From assembly GCF_001484965.1 (NCBI RefSeq), contig NZ_LLYY01000008.1:124001-188000 (forward strand): a DNA stretch of 64,000 nt, read 5' to 3'. Position 1 is the stretch's first letter; each line of letters starts with the position of its first letter. The notes beneath the pieces are model-generated. The model did not search any database. It saw only the letters and a program-made list of their open reading frames with translations, and was not told where the DNA came from. The position numbers were made by a program, and so were the translations under genes. Source of the DNA: Shouchella shacheensis. GTDB taxonomy: Bacteria; Bacillota; Bacilli; Bacillales; Bacillaceae_D. Of the stretch, positions 46,240-55,312 are shown one piece after another.

Positions 46240-47949
46240 ATGCTACACGCGGTGATTAAAACAAATAGCTATCAGGATTCGGTGAATCTCATGCTATTAA
46301 CCAATCAGGTCTCAAGCCTACAAGGGATTGAACGGGCGTCCGTCATGATGGGAACGGATGCCAACAAGGACATTTTTAAGAACACAGGATTGTTTGCAGA
46401 GGAATTGAATCAAGCGGGCGCAAACGATATGTGCATCGTCGTTGACACCGACAATACCGACAAAGTCGATGAAGTGCTGGCAGAAGTGGAGCACTTCTTG
46501 AAGAACCAATCGGTAAAATCAAAGGGAAGCCAGACCTCGCGTGTGCGTTCATGGGAGAAAGCAACAGAAACACTGCCGAACGCCAACCTTGCCCTCATTT
46601 CTGTTCCAGGAAAGTACGCAGCAGGGGAGGCAGAGCGCGCCCTCGATCTCGGTTTGCATGCGTTTATTTTCAGTGACAATGTGCCGCTTGAGGACGAAGA
46701 GAGGTTGAAGGGAAAGGCGGAGGAACTAGGTCTGCTCGTCATGGGTCCTGACTGTGGAACGGGCATCATCTCCGGTGTGCCGCTTGCCTTTGCCAACGTA
46801 GTACGTGAAGGGAATATTGGAGTGATTGGCGCCTCTGGGACGGGCATTCAGGAAGTAACGACACTCATTGATCGGCGCGGTGGCGGCATTCGTCACGCGG
46901 TTGGTACAGGCGGGAGGGACCTCTCAGCGGAAATCGGAGCAACGACGATGCTTCAAAGCTTGGCCGCTTTTGAGGAGGATGCAGGGACGGACGTGATTGT
47001 GCTCGTATCGAAGCCTCCGGCAGAATCGGTTCGGAGCCAGGTGCTCGAACGTCTAGCGGCTTCACCAAAACCGGTCGTTGTCAGCTTTGTTGGCGATGAT
47101 CCTGCCGTTCATGACGAAGCAGGTATTTATCTTGCGTACACGTTAAATGAAGCCGCGCATCTGGCCTTAAACCTAGCAAAAGGGAATGACCCCCATCATG
47201 AGGAAGTGGGGATTCCTGATATCAGTGAGAACCGGGAAGGCGTCTTGTCTGGCTTGTATTCAGGTGGGACGCTTGCCACAGAAGCGGCAGTGCTTGCAAG
47301 CTCGGCGCTGTCTCTTTCAGAAGGTGTTGTTCACGAAGAGGGCTTCATGCTGAAGGCGAAGGGTCATGAAATCATTGACCTTGGCGACGACATGTATACA
47401 GAAGGACGACCGCATCCGATGATTGATCCAACAACGCGAATCGAATACTTTGAGAAGGCAGCCGTGGATCCGAAAGTGGCCGTTGTCCTCTTTGATGTTG
47501 TTCTCGGATACGGTGCCTTTGGCGACCCTGCTTCCGCGATTCTTCCAGCGATTGAGCAAGGGAAAGACAAGAAAGCTTACGTTGCCGTGCTTTGTGGCAC
47601 GAAAGCGGACGTGCAAGCATACGACGAACAAAAAGCAAAGCTCGAAGCGGCGGGTGTAATTGTCAAAGAAAGCAACGAGGAAGCCGTTTCAGCAGCCCTT
47701 GCTCTTCTTGGTGCTGAGGTTCCGAAGAAAGAAAAGGTCTCGCTCCCTGTATTGAAGAAAACAGATCGAGTGGCGGCAAGTGAAGCGATACGTGCGCTCA
47801 TTTCAGAAAAGCCTCGCGTGATCAACGTCGGCCTCGCGAACTTTGTAGAACCAATTGAAACCCATGGCGGGACTTGCGTTCAATACGACTGGCGCCCGGT
47901 TGCCGGCGGGAATGAACGTATGCAAAAAATCTTACAGCTCTTGCGCTAA
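46240..47949 (+). CDS. allF: Oxamate carbamoyltransferase subunit AllF (FdrA family)
   Basis: A 569-residue protein long called FdrA and annotated as acyl-CoA synthetase because of its succinyl-CoA-synthetase-like folds: VMGPDCGTGIISGVPLAFANVV, GNIGVIGASGTGIQEV and GGRDLSAEIG. Work on E. coli assigned FdrA, YlbE and YlbF as AllF, AllG and AllH, the three parts of oxamate carbamoyltransferase, which splits oxalurate with phosphate into oxamate and carbamoyl phosphate. All three genes are adjacent here in that order, so the same complex is expected. The start is behind GAGGAGG. Confidence 0.92.
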   Translation: MLHAVIKTNSYQDSVNLMLLTNQVSSLQGIERASVMMGTDANKDIFKNTGLFAEELNQAGANDMCIVVDTDNTDKVDEVLAEVEHFLKNQSVKSKGSQTSRVRSWEKATETLPNANLALISVPGKYAAGEAERALDLGLHAFIFSDNVPLEDEERLKGKAEELGLLVMGPDCGTGIISGVPLAFANVVREGNIGVIGASGTGIQEVTTLIDRRGGGIRHAVGTGGRDLSAEIGATTMLQSLAAFEEDAGTDVIVLVSKPPAESVRSQVLERLAASPKPVVVSFVGDDPAVHDEAGIYLAYTLNEAAHLALNLAKGNDPHHEEVGIPDISENREGVLSGLYSGGTLATEAAVLASSALSLSEGVVHEEGFMLKAKGHEIIDLGDDMYTEGRPHPMIDPTTRIEYFEKAAVDPKVAVVLFDVVLGYGAFGDPASAILPAIEQGKDKKAYVAVLCGTKADVQAYDEQKAKLEAAGVIVKESNEEAVSAALALLGAEVPKKEKVSLPVLKKTDRVAASEAIRALISEKPRVINVGLANFVEPIETHGGTCVQYDWRPVAGGNERMQKILQLLR

Positions 47950-47961
47950 GGAGGAACGGGA

Positions 47962-49233
47962 ATGCGAACTACAACGTATCCAACGGTAAACGAGGCCAAC
48001 CAGGCCGTCATCGATAAAATTTCTAGCTCCACCCCTTTCTTAGTGGATGTGGCGCCTGCCCATCATGTGATGGAGGCATTAGGGGAGCGTGAGTTGCTTC
48101 ACGCGGGTCCTCCAATTGCCTATTCAGAGATGACAGGGCCAATGCAGGGCTCATGTATTGGCGCCTTATTATTTGAAGGCTGGGCGAGTACTGCCGAAGA
48201 AGCGGAACGCATGCTGAAAGCCGGAGACATTCGCTTTAAGCCGTGTCATTCGGTTGATGCGGTTGGACCAATGGGCGGGATCACCTCAATGAATATGCCT
48301 GTGCTCGTCGTTAAAAACAAGGCTGAGAACAACACCGCCTACTGCATCTTAAATGAAGGCATAGGGAAGGTGCTTCGCTTCGGTGCGTACTCCGAAGAAG
48401 TTGTCGAGCGTCTTGTCTGGATGCAAACGATTCTCGGTCCCACGCTTTCAAAAGCACTGGGGCAGTTGCCGGAAGGACTTAACTTAAATGTTCTTGTTGC
48501 GAGAGCGATCACAATGGGCGATGAATTTCACCAGCGCAACATTGCTGCCTCGGCTCTATTCTTAAAGGAACTTAGTCCGTATATCGTCGGACTTGATATT
48601 CCAGCCGAACAGAAGCAGGAAGTGATTCAATTTCTTGCCGATACGGACCAGTTTTTCTTGAACATCGCGATGGCGATGGCCAAAGCCGTGATGGACGGCG
48701 CACGTACGATTGAATCAGGGACAGTCATCACAGCGATGAGCCGCAATGGCCGAGACTTTGGGATTAAAATGAGCGGGACCGGGGATGAGTGGTTTACCGC
48801 ACCTGTGAACACACCAGAAGGGTTGTTTTTCTCCGGCTACTCCCAAGAAGAGGCCAATCCGGACATTGGCGATTCGGCAATTACGGAAACCTTTGGCGTT
48901 GGTGGAATGGTGATTGTCGCTGCGCCAGGAGTCACACGCTTTCTTGGAGCTGGTGGCTTTGAGGATGCTCTCGCCATCAGTAATGAGATGACGGAGATCA
49001 GCATCGCTCACAACGCAAACTTCTCGATTCCCACATGGGACTTTAAAGGGGCTTGTCTCGGCATTGATGCGCGCAAAGTCGTAGAAACCGGTATTGCCCC
49101 TATCATCAATACGGGCATTGCGCATAAAAACGCCGGCGTTGGACAAATTGGCGCAGGGACTGTACGCGCGCCGCTCGCCTGCTTTGAGAAGGCGCTGGAA
49201 GCGTACGCCAAAAAGCTAAATCTGATTGATTAA
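47962..49233 (+). CDS. allG: Oxamate carbamoyltransferase subunit AllG (DUF1116, YlbE)
   Basis: A 423-residue DUF1116 protein. It shows PFLVDVAPAHHVMEALGERELLHAGPPI, MTGPMQGSCIGALLFEGWA, the conserved HSVDAVGPMGGITSMNMPVLVV, NEGIGKVLRFGAYSEEV, FHQRNIAASALF and MSRNGRDFGIKMSG. It is a subunit of the three-part oxamate carbamoyltransferase, cytoplasmic. It follows allF by 12 bases behind AAGGAGG, and its stop overlaps the next start by one base, consistent with equal synthesis of subunits. Confidence 0.92.
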   Translation: MRTTTYPTVNEANQAVIDKISSSTPFLVDVAPAHHVMEALGERELLHAGPPIAYSEMTGPMQGSCIGALLFEGWASTAEEAERMLKAGDIRFKPCHSVDAVGPMGGITSMNMPVLVVKNKAENNTAYCILNEGIGKVLRFGAYSEEVVERLVWMQTILGPTLSKALGQLPEGLNLNVLVARAITMGDEFHQRNIAASALFLKELSPYIVGLDIPAEQKQEVIQFLADTDQFFLNIAMAMAKAVMDGARTIESGTVITAMSRNGRDFGIKMSGTGDEWFTAPVNTPEGLFFSGYSQEEANPDIGDSAITETFGVGGMVIVAAPGVTRFLGAGGFEDALAISNEMTEISIAHNANFSIPTWDFKGACLGIDARKVVETGIAPIINTGIAHKNAGVGQIGAGTVRAPLACFEKALEAYAKKLNLID

Positions 49234-50132
49234 TGGTGACGGTTCCTATCAAAGCGTTGGAAACTCATGCCGCACGTGCTTTACAAACGGCATCTACAGC
49301 CTGCGTGCATAGCGTTTTTACTAGCGGTATGAACCTTGTTTTAGATACCGGTACTTGGCTGTTTTTAGGGATGGAGAGGGAGAAAAAGCTACCTTACGAA
49401 ATGCAGGTGGAAGAAGGGCCCTGGCAGTCGCTAAGAGAAAACGTCCATCCTCATATGACGTTTACGCAACAAGGAAACCGTTTAGTTTGCAATGCAGAAG
49501 AGCTACGACTGGATGTGAGCAAGGCAGAGCTCCATGCCGTCCCTTTTATGCAAGAAGAGAAGAAGCCCGATGTTTCGCTCCCCACGCTTGAGTTTTTTCT
49601 GAGCGTCGTTGAGGAGCGTGGCGAAGAAAACGGCTTGGAAATCAACAGCCTTGGCTTTATTGAGCGGTATCTAGCAAAGATGCCTATGACTCATCCACTT
49701 GAGAAGCAGCTTGCCCATCTCCTCGAGCACTGTCTTACCGGTGAAGTGAACGAGAACGACTTCAGGTTTCTGATGGGAAGAGGAAAAGGGCTAACCCCGA
49801 GCGGAGACGATCTCTTAATCGGTTGGCTTGCTGTGGACTCAGCGACGGCGCTTTTTGGGGACGGGTTTCGATCAGCAATCGCCCGCTTAGCTCGCACTGG
49901 TGTGACAACGGATGTTAGCAAGAATGCTCTCCTCCATGCAGTCGATCATCTGTATCCAAGTGATGTGACTGCAACTGTTCGTGCAAGTTTGCGCGAGGAG
50001 CAGAGGGAGCTTAAGGACGCCATCAACTCTGTGCTTGCTACCGGTCACACCTCTGGAGCCGATACGCTCTTTGGAATTCTTACTGGACTTGTTGTTTTAC
50101 GAAAACAAACAGATTGGAGGAAAGCCCAGTGA
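49233..50132 (+). CDS. allH: Oxamate carbamoyltransferase subunit AllH (DUF2877, YlbF)
   Basis: A 299-residue DUF2877 protein, third subunit of the AllFGH enzyme. The best family mark is FRFLMGRGKGLTPSGDDLLIGWLA, and the late TGHTSGADTLFGILTGL is also conserved. The start codon ATG overlaps the allG stop (TAATG), and no separate ribosome site is seen, so translation is coupled to allG. Its stop overlaps the carbamate kinase start (GTGA). The family is much less conserved than its partners in the N-terminal half. Confidence 0.88.
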   Translation: MVTVPIKALETHAARALQTASTACVHSVFTSGMNLVLDTGTWLFLGMEREKKLPYEMQVEEGPWQSLRENVHPHMTFTQQGNRLVCNAEELRLDVSKAELHAVPFMQEEKKPDVSLPTLEFFLSVVEERGEENGLEINSLGFIERYLAKMPMTHPLEKQLAHLLEHCLTGEVNENDFRFLMGRGKGLTPSGDDLLIGWLAVDSATALFGDGFRSAIARLARTGVTTDVSKNALLHAVDHLYPSDVTATVRASLREEQRELKDAINSVLATGHTSGADTLFGILTGLVVLRKQTDWRKAQ

Positions 50133-51121
50133 ATAGAAATGTTGTGCTCGCTTTTGGTGGAAATGCAATTCTGCCAGCTCAAGAAAAAGCGACCTATGAA
50201 AATCAGTACCGCAACATCCAAGCGAGTTGCGGTGTGATTGTGAATATTCTGGAGGGTGGTGACCAAGTGACCATCACCCATGGCAACGGTCCGCAAGTAG
50301 GCAATATTTTAAAACAGCAGGAGGAAGCAAAGACCGCTGTTCCGCCAATGCCCCTCCATGTGTGCAGTGCAAAGTCCCAAGGGTTTATTGGATATATGCT
50401 CGACCAAGCGTTAAGAAATGAACTCTGTCGGCGCGGCCGCAGCGAAAAGGTCGTCTCCCTTCTAACACAAACCGTTATCGATCGAAAAGACCCTGCTTTC
50501 TTCACACCAACCAAGCCTATTGGCCGATTTTATTCTGAGTCAGAGGCGAAGGAATTAGAAGCGGAAAAGGGCTGGGCCATGGTAGAAGACTCAGGAAGAG
50601 GATGGCGCCGGGTGGTTCCTTCCCCGGAGCCTCAGTCGATTCTCGGAGCGGACACGATCGGTACACTAGCGAAGGTGGGAACGATCGTTGTCGCAAGTGG
50701 AGGCGGGGGCATCCCAGTCGTCAAAAACGAACAGGGCGTGCTTATCGGCATGGAAGCTGTTATTGACAAAGACCGAAGCGCGTTGAAGCTAGCCCTTGAG
50801 ACGGAGGCGGATGTCCTTATGATTGTCACGGATGTTGAAAACGTCTACATCGATTATGGAAAGCCTACGCAGCGTGCGCTTACAGCAATCTCCGTACTCG
50901 AAGCAAAGCAACATGTGGCCGATGGTCAATTTGCTGCTGGCAGTATGGGGCCGAAGATGGAGGCTGCGATTTCCTTTGCTGAGCTTGGAGGGGAATCCAT
51001 CATCTGTTCCTTACAGGACGCTGCCAAGGCATTAAACGGAGAAGCGGGCACGAGAATCTCTAAACACAAACAAGAATTCAGCGTCCCTTCCCTTCAACAG
51101 AAAGAACCTTCAAACTGTTAA
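50129..51121 (+). CDS. allK: Carbamate kinase of the ureide pathway
   Basis: A 330-residue amino-acid-kinase-fold enzyme that uses carbamoyl phosphate from AllFGH to make ATP, ammonia and CO2. It has LAFGGNAI at the N-terminus, TITHGNGPQVGNIL, SQGFIGYMLDQALRNEL, GGGGIPVV and a late FAAGSMGPKMEAAISF. It belongs to the ArcC family; the name AllK (YbcF) follows from context, since no arginine deiminase genes are near. GTG 50129 overlaps the allH stop and lies 8 bases after GGAGG. Last gene of the operon. Confidence 0.93.
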   Translation: MNRNVVLAFGGNAILPAQEKATYENQYRNIQASCGVIVNILEGGDQVTITHGNGPQVGNILKQQEEAKTAVPPMPLHVCSAKSQGFIGYMLDQALRNELCRRGRSEKVVSLLTQTVIDRKDPAFFTPTKPIGRFYSESEAKELEAEKGWAMVEDSGRGWRRVVPSPEPQSILGADTIGTLAKVGTIVVASGGGGIPVVKNEQGVLIGMEAVIDKDRSALKLALETEADVLMIVTDVENVYIDYGKPTQRALTAISVLEAKQHVADGQFAAGSMGPKMEAAISFAELGGESIICSLQDAAKALNGEAGTRISKHKQEFSVPSLQQKEPSNC

Positions 51122-51124
51122 AAG

Positions 51125-51148
51125 CACGCACTTTTCGCGTGTTTTTTT
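51125..51148 (+). terminator. Intrinsic terminator of the all operon
   Basis: Short stem CACGC / GCGTG with a 7-base loop followed by T7. It starts 3 bases after the allK stop. Confidence 0.75.
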
Positions 51149-51242
51149 ATTTAGGAAAGGAAACCGAGGAGCAGCTATGGTAAAGTGAAAAGCGAAGCCG
51201 TCTTGCCTAAACCAAAAGAAACTAAACAAAAGGATGACAGCC

Positions 51243-52331
51243 ATGTGGATTCGTTTTATCACAACAATTGCTCTTACGCTGTTTCCGCTTATCTCCGAGC
51301 CTTATCTATTCACCTCTCCCATCTACTGGGTCCTTGCGGGGCTACTTGTCGCCGGCGTGATGTCGGAACCTCTCTGGAGGAAACCATTCTGGCTTTATGT
51401 CGCACTTTTGCTACTCATAGCCGTTGGAGATTGGATGATCGTCCTCGGCCCGTTTATTTTGCCACTGGTCCTTTTCCTTTTGTATTTACATAGCCAAACG
51501 AGAAATGATGTGAAAGGAGGGATGGGCACGCTCACCGTTGGTGCTCTGCTCATCGCGTTCCTCGTTCGTTCAACGCTTGAGGAATTTGGTTTGTACGCGG
51601 TGATGGTGCTTTTGCTTACAGTGTTTGCCGTTCGCGCGAACCAATCTTTGAAGCTAGCGCTTGAGAAAAGCGAAGGTCTTGATGAATTGACCTACGAGTA
51701 CAAAAAGCTAAAGCGACAAGTGCTTGAAGAAGAAGACGCCTTAAAGCAAGCGGAGCGAGCGCGCATCGCCCGTGATGTTCATGATTCTGTGGGGCATCAG
51801 CTTACCAATTTGGTCATGCAGCTGCAGATGACGGAAATGAAGCGCGAAGATCCTGACATTGCCAAGGCAAAGGAAATGGCGCGAGAAAGTTTGCAGGAGA
51901 TGAGGCAAGCCGTTCAAGCCTTGCAGTCAGAGGAGAAGAAAGGTGTAGCAATGATTATCCAATTGATCCGCAAACTAGAAGCGGAAAGTCATGTACGCAT
52001 ATCTTTCTCTACCAAGGCCGGAGCGCTTTCCGTTCCACTAGGTGATGAGCAGGGAGCAGCACTGTACCGGCTCGTGCAAGAGGGACTAACGAATGCGGTT
52101 CGTCATGCCTATTCACGTAAAGTCGATGTTGTCTTTGCTGTGCTTGGCGAGCGAAAATATGTGGCATCTATAGAAAATGCAACCCATAACGAGAAGACCT
52201 TCAGGGAAGGTTTTGGGCTCAGCCAGCTTCGCGCCAGGTTTGAGCAATTGGATGGGTCTTTTCAGGTACAGAACAAGGAAGGGCGTTTCTATGTGGAGGC
52301 AAGCTTTCCACTAAGGAGGATAAACGGATGA
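51243..52331 (+). CDS. lnrJ: Sensor histidine kinase of an LnrJ-like module
   Basis: A 362-residue kinase with about five membrane segments in residues 1-135, a coiled linker, and a HisKA_3 domain with the phospho-acceptor His in ARIARDVHDSVGHQLTNLVMQLQ. The ATPase part has VQEGLTNAVRHA (N-box) and FGLSQLRARFEQLDG (G-box). Gene order kinase-regulator-ATPase-permease-permease equals LnrJKLMN (YfiJKLMN) of B. subtilis, which senses and resists linearmycin-type polyenes; the ligand here is inferred. An AAAAGG site suggests ATG 51243 over ATG 51234. Confidence 0.85.
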   Translation: MWIRFITTIALTLFPLISEPYLFTSPIYWVLAGLLVAGVMSEPLWRKPFWLYVALLLLIAVGDWMIVLGPFILPLVLFLLYLHSQTRNDVKGGMGTLTVGALLIAFLVRSTLEEFGLYAVMVLLLTVFAVRANQSLKLALEKSEGLDELTYEYKKLKRQVLEEEDALKQAERARIARDVHDSVGHQLTNLVMQLQMTEMKREDPDIAKAKEMARESLQEMRQAVQALQSEEKKGVAMIIQLIRKLEAESHVRISFSTKAGALSVPLGDEQGAALYRLVQEGLTNAVRHAYSRKVDVVFAVLGERKYVASIENATHNEKTFREGFGLSQLRARFEQLDGSFQVQNKEGRFYVEASFPLRRING

Positions 52332-52963
52332 CTTGCATATTACTGGTTGAAGATCAGCACCTCGTCAGGCAGGGGCTGAAAATGATGATTGAGCAGCATG
52401 AAGGGTTCCGTGTTGTTGAAGCGGAAAACGGGGCAGAAGCGATTGAACGTTATGAGGCTCATTTCATTGATGTCGTTCTCATGGACATCCGCATGCCTGT
52501 GATGACAGGGCTGGAGGCGGCAAAGCGCATTCGTTCCTCCCATCTTGACAGCCGAATCATTATGCTCACAACGTTTGCGGATGACGAGTATGCCCTTGAA
52601 GCGCTGAAGCTGGGGGCGCTAGGGTATTTGCTGAAAGATGCCGATGGGGAGAGGCTCCTAGCAGCGATCAAAGGGGCATTAAAAAATGAACTGACGCTTG
52701 ATGGGCAGGTCGCAGCCAACGTGGTTCCGAAGCTCGTAACAAAAACAAAGCAGAACGAACAAAAGCCACGCGCGAATCTGACCGAACGAGAAGTAGCAAT
52801 CACCGCTCTTGTTGGTGAAGGGTTAAGCAATCAAGAGATTTCCGAGACGCTTCACCTATCCAACGGCACGGTAAAAAATTATATCAGCCAGCTTTTAACG
52901 AAGCTTGCGCTAAGGGACCGGACGCAGCTTGCCATTTATGCGTTAAAACATGATCTCGCTTAG
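52328..52963 (+). CDS. lnrK: NarL-family response regulator of an LnrK-like module
   Basis: A 211-residue regulator. The receiver domain shows LLVEDQHLVRQGL, phospho-acceptor Asp in VVLMDIRMPVMTG, TTFADDEYALEALKLGALGYLLKDA. The LuxR-type helix-turn-helix is LTEREVAITALVGEGLSNQEISETLHLSNGTVKNYISQLL. Its ATG overlaps the kinase stop (ATGA) and follows AAGGAGG. It most likely activates the ABC genes downstream, whose promoter region contains an extended inverted repeat. Confidence 0.92.
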   Translation: MTCILLVEDQHLVRQGLKMMIEQHEGFRVVEAENGAEAIERYEAHFIDVVLMDIRMPVMTGLEAAKRIRSSHLDSRIIMLTTFADDEYALEALKLGALGYLLKDADGERLLAAIKGALKNELTLDGQVAANVVPKLVTKTKQNEQKPRANLTEREVAITALVGEGLSNQEISETLHLSNGTVKNYISQLLTKLALRDRTQLAIYALKHDLA

Positions 52964-53008
52964 AACTGACAGCAGTCACAGATATAGGTGGCTTCGGTCA
53001 GTTTTTTT
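52964..53008 (+). terminator. Terminator after the regulator gene
   Basis: AACTGAC (52964-52970) pairs with GTCAGTT (52997-53003) across a 26-base loop, followed by T5. It suggests the ABC genes use their own promoter. Confidence 0.7.
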
Positions 53009-53017
53009 AGTGACTGG

Positions 53018-53047
53018 AGTCATATGCAAACTTCAGAAGTTGTGACT
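53018..53047. promoter_or_regulatory. Candidate operator of the ABC exporter promoter
   Basis: Inverted repeat AACTTC-A-GAAGTT at 53029-53041, flanked by outer arms AGTCA (53018-53022) and TGACT (53043-53047). It lies 79-108 bases before the ATPase gene and just after the regulator terminator, a natural place for response-regulator binding. Function is inferred. Confidence 0.45.
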
Positions 53048-53125
53048 GTAGGGAATATCCGAGGGCCTGTTTTCTTTGTAAACTAAAAAAGAGATAGAAG
53101 GGCGCTTCAAAAAGGGGGAAGCAAA

Positions 53126-54055
53126 ATGATCGAAATGACAGACGTGACGAAGCGGTTTAAGGGCGTGGAAGCTGTAAAAGGGATGAATTTTTATTTGGAA
53201 AAGGGAGAGGCTGTTGGCCTCCTTGGTCCAAACGGCGCGGGGAAGTCGACGGCAATATCGATGCTCTCTTCTCTTGTGAAACCGACAACTGGAGAGGTTC
53301 GCTTTAAGGGTGAACCGATTAACAAGCAAATGCAAACCTTCCGCAGAAGCATTGGCGTGGTCCCGCAAGAGATTGCGCTTCTCCCGCAGCTGACCGCAGA
53401 AGAAAACCTGCTCTTCTTCGGGCAAATCTATAAGCTTTCCGGTCGTGCTTTGAAGAAAAAAGCAGAGAGATTGCTAGCGCTTGTTGGGCTCACCGAACGA
53501 CGAAAGGATAAAGTAAAAACATTTTCTGGAGGGATGAAGCGACGGCTCAACACCGCAGCAGCTCTGATGCATGATCCAGAATTTCTGCTTATGGATGAGC
53601 CAACAGTTGGCGTGGACCCGCAATCGCGCCGACACTTGCTTGATACGGTCAAAGATTTACAAAAAAGCCAAGGGGTGACGGTTCTCTACACAAGTCATTA
53701 CATGGAAGAGGTAGAGTATCTTTGTGATCGTCTCTATGTAATGGATCGAGGAGACGTGATCGCTTCTGGTTCGAAGGGGGAGATTAAAGGGGTTCTCAGC
53801 CAGGCACGCACCTATGAACTCAGGCTGAGTGAGAAACGGGAAGAGATCGAGCAAGCGCTCCAAGAGGATGGACGTGTGGAGGCAGTAGCTGAAATAGACA
53901 ACGGGTACCGTGTAACGTCCACGGAACCGGACTTTTTCATGGCCCTGCTTGAGATTGTTACAGCTGCAGGTGCTGATGTTCGAGGCATAGAGGCCAACTC
54001 GCCGACGCTCGAGGATGTATTCTTGCATTTAACGGGACGGACGCTAAGAGATTAG
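53126..54055 (+). CDS. lnrL: ABC transporter ATP-binding protein, LnrL-like
   Basis: A 309-residue ATPase of the drug-resistance (DrrA/CcmA) type. Walker A LLGPNGAGKSTAISML (near residue 38), Q-loop VVPQEIAL, signature TFSGGMKRRLNTAAAL, Walker B LLMDEPTVGVDPQSR, H-loop YTSHYMEEVE, then the C-terminal extension found in this class. It drives the two permeases that follow at 12 and -4 bases. The start is behind GGGGG at a 9-base distance. Confidence 0.93.
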   Translation: MIEMTDVTKRFKGVEAVKGMNFYLEKGEAVGLLGPNGAGKSTAISMLSSLVKPTTGEVRFKGEPINKQMQTFRRSIGVVPQEIALLPQLTAEENLLFFGQIYKLSGRALKKKAERLLALVGLTERRKDKVKTFSGGMKRRLNTAAALMHDPEFLLMDEPTVGVDPQSRRHLLDTVKDLQKSQGVTVLYTSHYMEEVEYLCDRLYVMDRGDVIASGSKGEIKGVLSQARTYELRLSEKREEIEQALQEDGRVEAVAEIDNGYRVTSTEPDFFMALLEIVTAAGADVRGIEANSPTLEDVFLHLTGRTLRD

Positions 54056-54067
54056 GAGGACGAGGCA

Positions 54068-55312
54068 ATGGGACCACTTCTGAAAAAAGACTGGCTGCAA
54101 ATTGTGGATGACCGTACGGCTCTCTTTTCGTTGATCGCGATGCCGCTCGTGCTGATCGCCATTCTCGGCTTCTCCCTCTCCGGATCGTTTAACAGCACCA
54201 CGGATACGGTACGCCTGGCGGTGGTGGACGAAGGCCATTACGAGGAGGCCATTGAAAATTGGCAAGAGCAATTGCAGCAGGCGGGGTTGCCAGCGGAAAC
54301 GGAGACAGAGCTACTGAAGGTTGCGTCGGAGCTCTCTGTGCCGGAACTCCTTCTCGAAGATGTGCTGCAAGAAGAGGAGGTTGCTAGTTTTCTTGAGGTT
54401 AGCCATGTCGAGACGGTGGACGCTGCGCGGGAGAATGATGAGTTTGCCGCTGTGCTACAGATTCCTTCAGGTTACCGCCTTGAGATGTGGGAGCAGCTGT
54501 TACTGGACACGGAAGCAATTAGCGAGGGACTCTCGCTTTATACGAATAGCGAAAGGAGTTACAGCGCTTCGGTCATTGAAACAATACTGGATGAGTTTTT
54601 CTATGAGCTGAGTTTGCAGTCGGTGCTGGCTCAGTCAGGAGAAACGGAGAGCCGAGAAACGCTGGGGACAGGTGGCCGAATTACGCAGCATCAGGAAGAG
54701 CCAATCACTTCCTTTGATTATTACGCCGTTAGCATGAGTGTGATGTTCATGTTGATTGTCTCAGTATTCGTGGCTAGCTATGCGATGCAGGAAAAAAGGT
54801 CCCATGTGTTTGCGCGGGTGCTGCTTGCCAATACATCAGGGCTCGACTACTTAACAAGCAAATGGCTTATGACAACAATCGTCGGCGTTGTTCAGCTTTG
54901 TGTGTTATTTGGCTTTTCCAGAGTTGTCTTTGGGGTAGAGTGGGGCAATCTAGCAGGATTTTTCCTTGTAACACTCACGTTCAGCGCTTCTGTCGGTGGC
55001 ATCGGAACGTTACTAACGGCAATTAACTTTCGGTTAAATTCAGAGAAAGCATCAAGCATCTTTCAAGTATTTTTGTTTTCGATCTTTGCGTTTATCGGCG
55101 GCAACTGGTTCCCGGTAGAGCAGCTGTCAACAACGATTGCGAGAATTGGAAGCTGGACGCCGAATGGGCGTGGATTGAATGTCTACTTGCAAGTCCTACA
55201 AGGGGCGCCCGTGACAGAGGTGGCTCATTCTCTGCTCATCCTTTGTGGCTTTGCGATTGTGCTCGTCGGGCTTGCATGTCTTGTATTTCCGCGTAGGGGG
55301 GATTTGCAGTGA
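54068..55312 (+). CDS. lnrM: ABC-2 type permease, LnrM-like
   Basis: A 414-residue permease. One membrane helix near residues 15-35 (LFSLIAMPLVLIAILGFSLSG) is followed by an acidic extracytoplasmic region of about 180 residues and then five or six helices. It shows the ABC2 family core with FVASYAMQEKRSHVFARVLLANTSGLDYLTSKW and late FIGGNWFPVEQLS. It should pair with the next gene product to form the export channel. The start is behind AGGAGG. Confidence 0.9.
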   Translation: MGPLLKKDWLQIVDDRTALFSLIAMPLVLIAILGFSLSGSFNSTTDTVRLAVVDEGHYEEAIENWQEQLQQAGLPAETETELLKVASELSVPELLLEDVLQEEEVASFLEVSHVETVDAARENDEFAAVLQIPSGYRLEMWEQLLLDTEAISEGLSLYTNSERSYSASVIETILDEFFYELSLQSVLAQSGETESRETLGTGGRITQHQEEPITSFDYYAVSMSVMFMLIVSVFVASYAMQEKRSHVFARVLLANTSGLDYLTSKWLMTTIVGVVQLCVLFGFSRVVFGVEWGNLAGFFLVTLTFSASVGGIGTLLTAINFRLNSEKASSIFQVFLFSIFAFIGGNWFPVEQLSTTIARIGSWTPNGRGLNVYLQVLQGAPVTEVAHSLLILCGFAIVLVGLACLVFPRRGDLQ

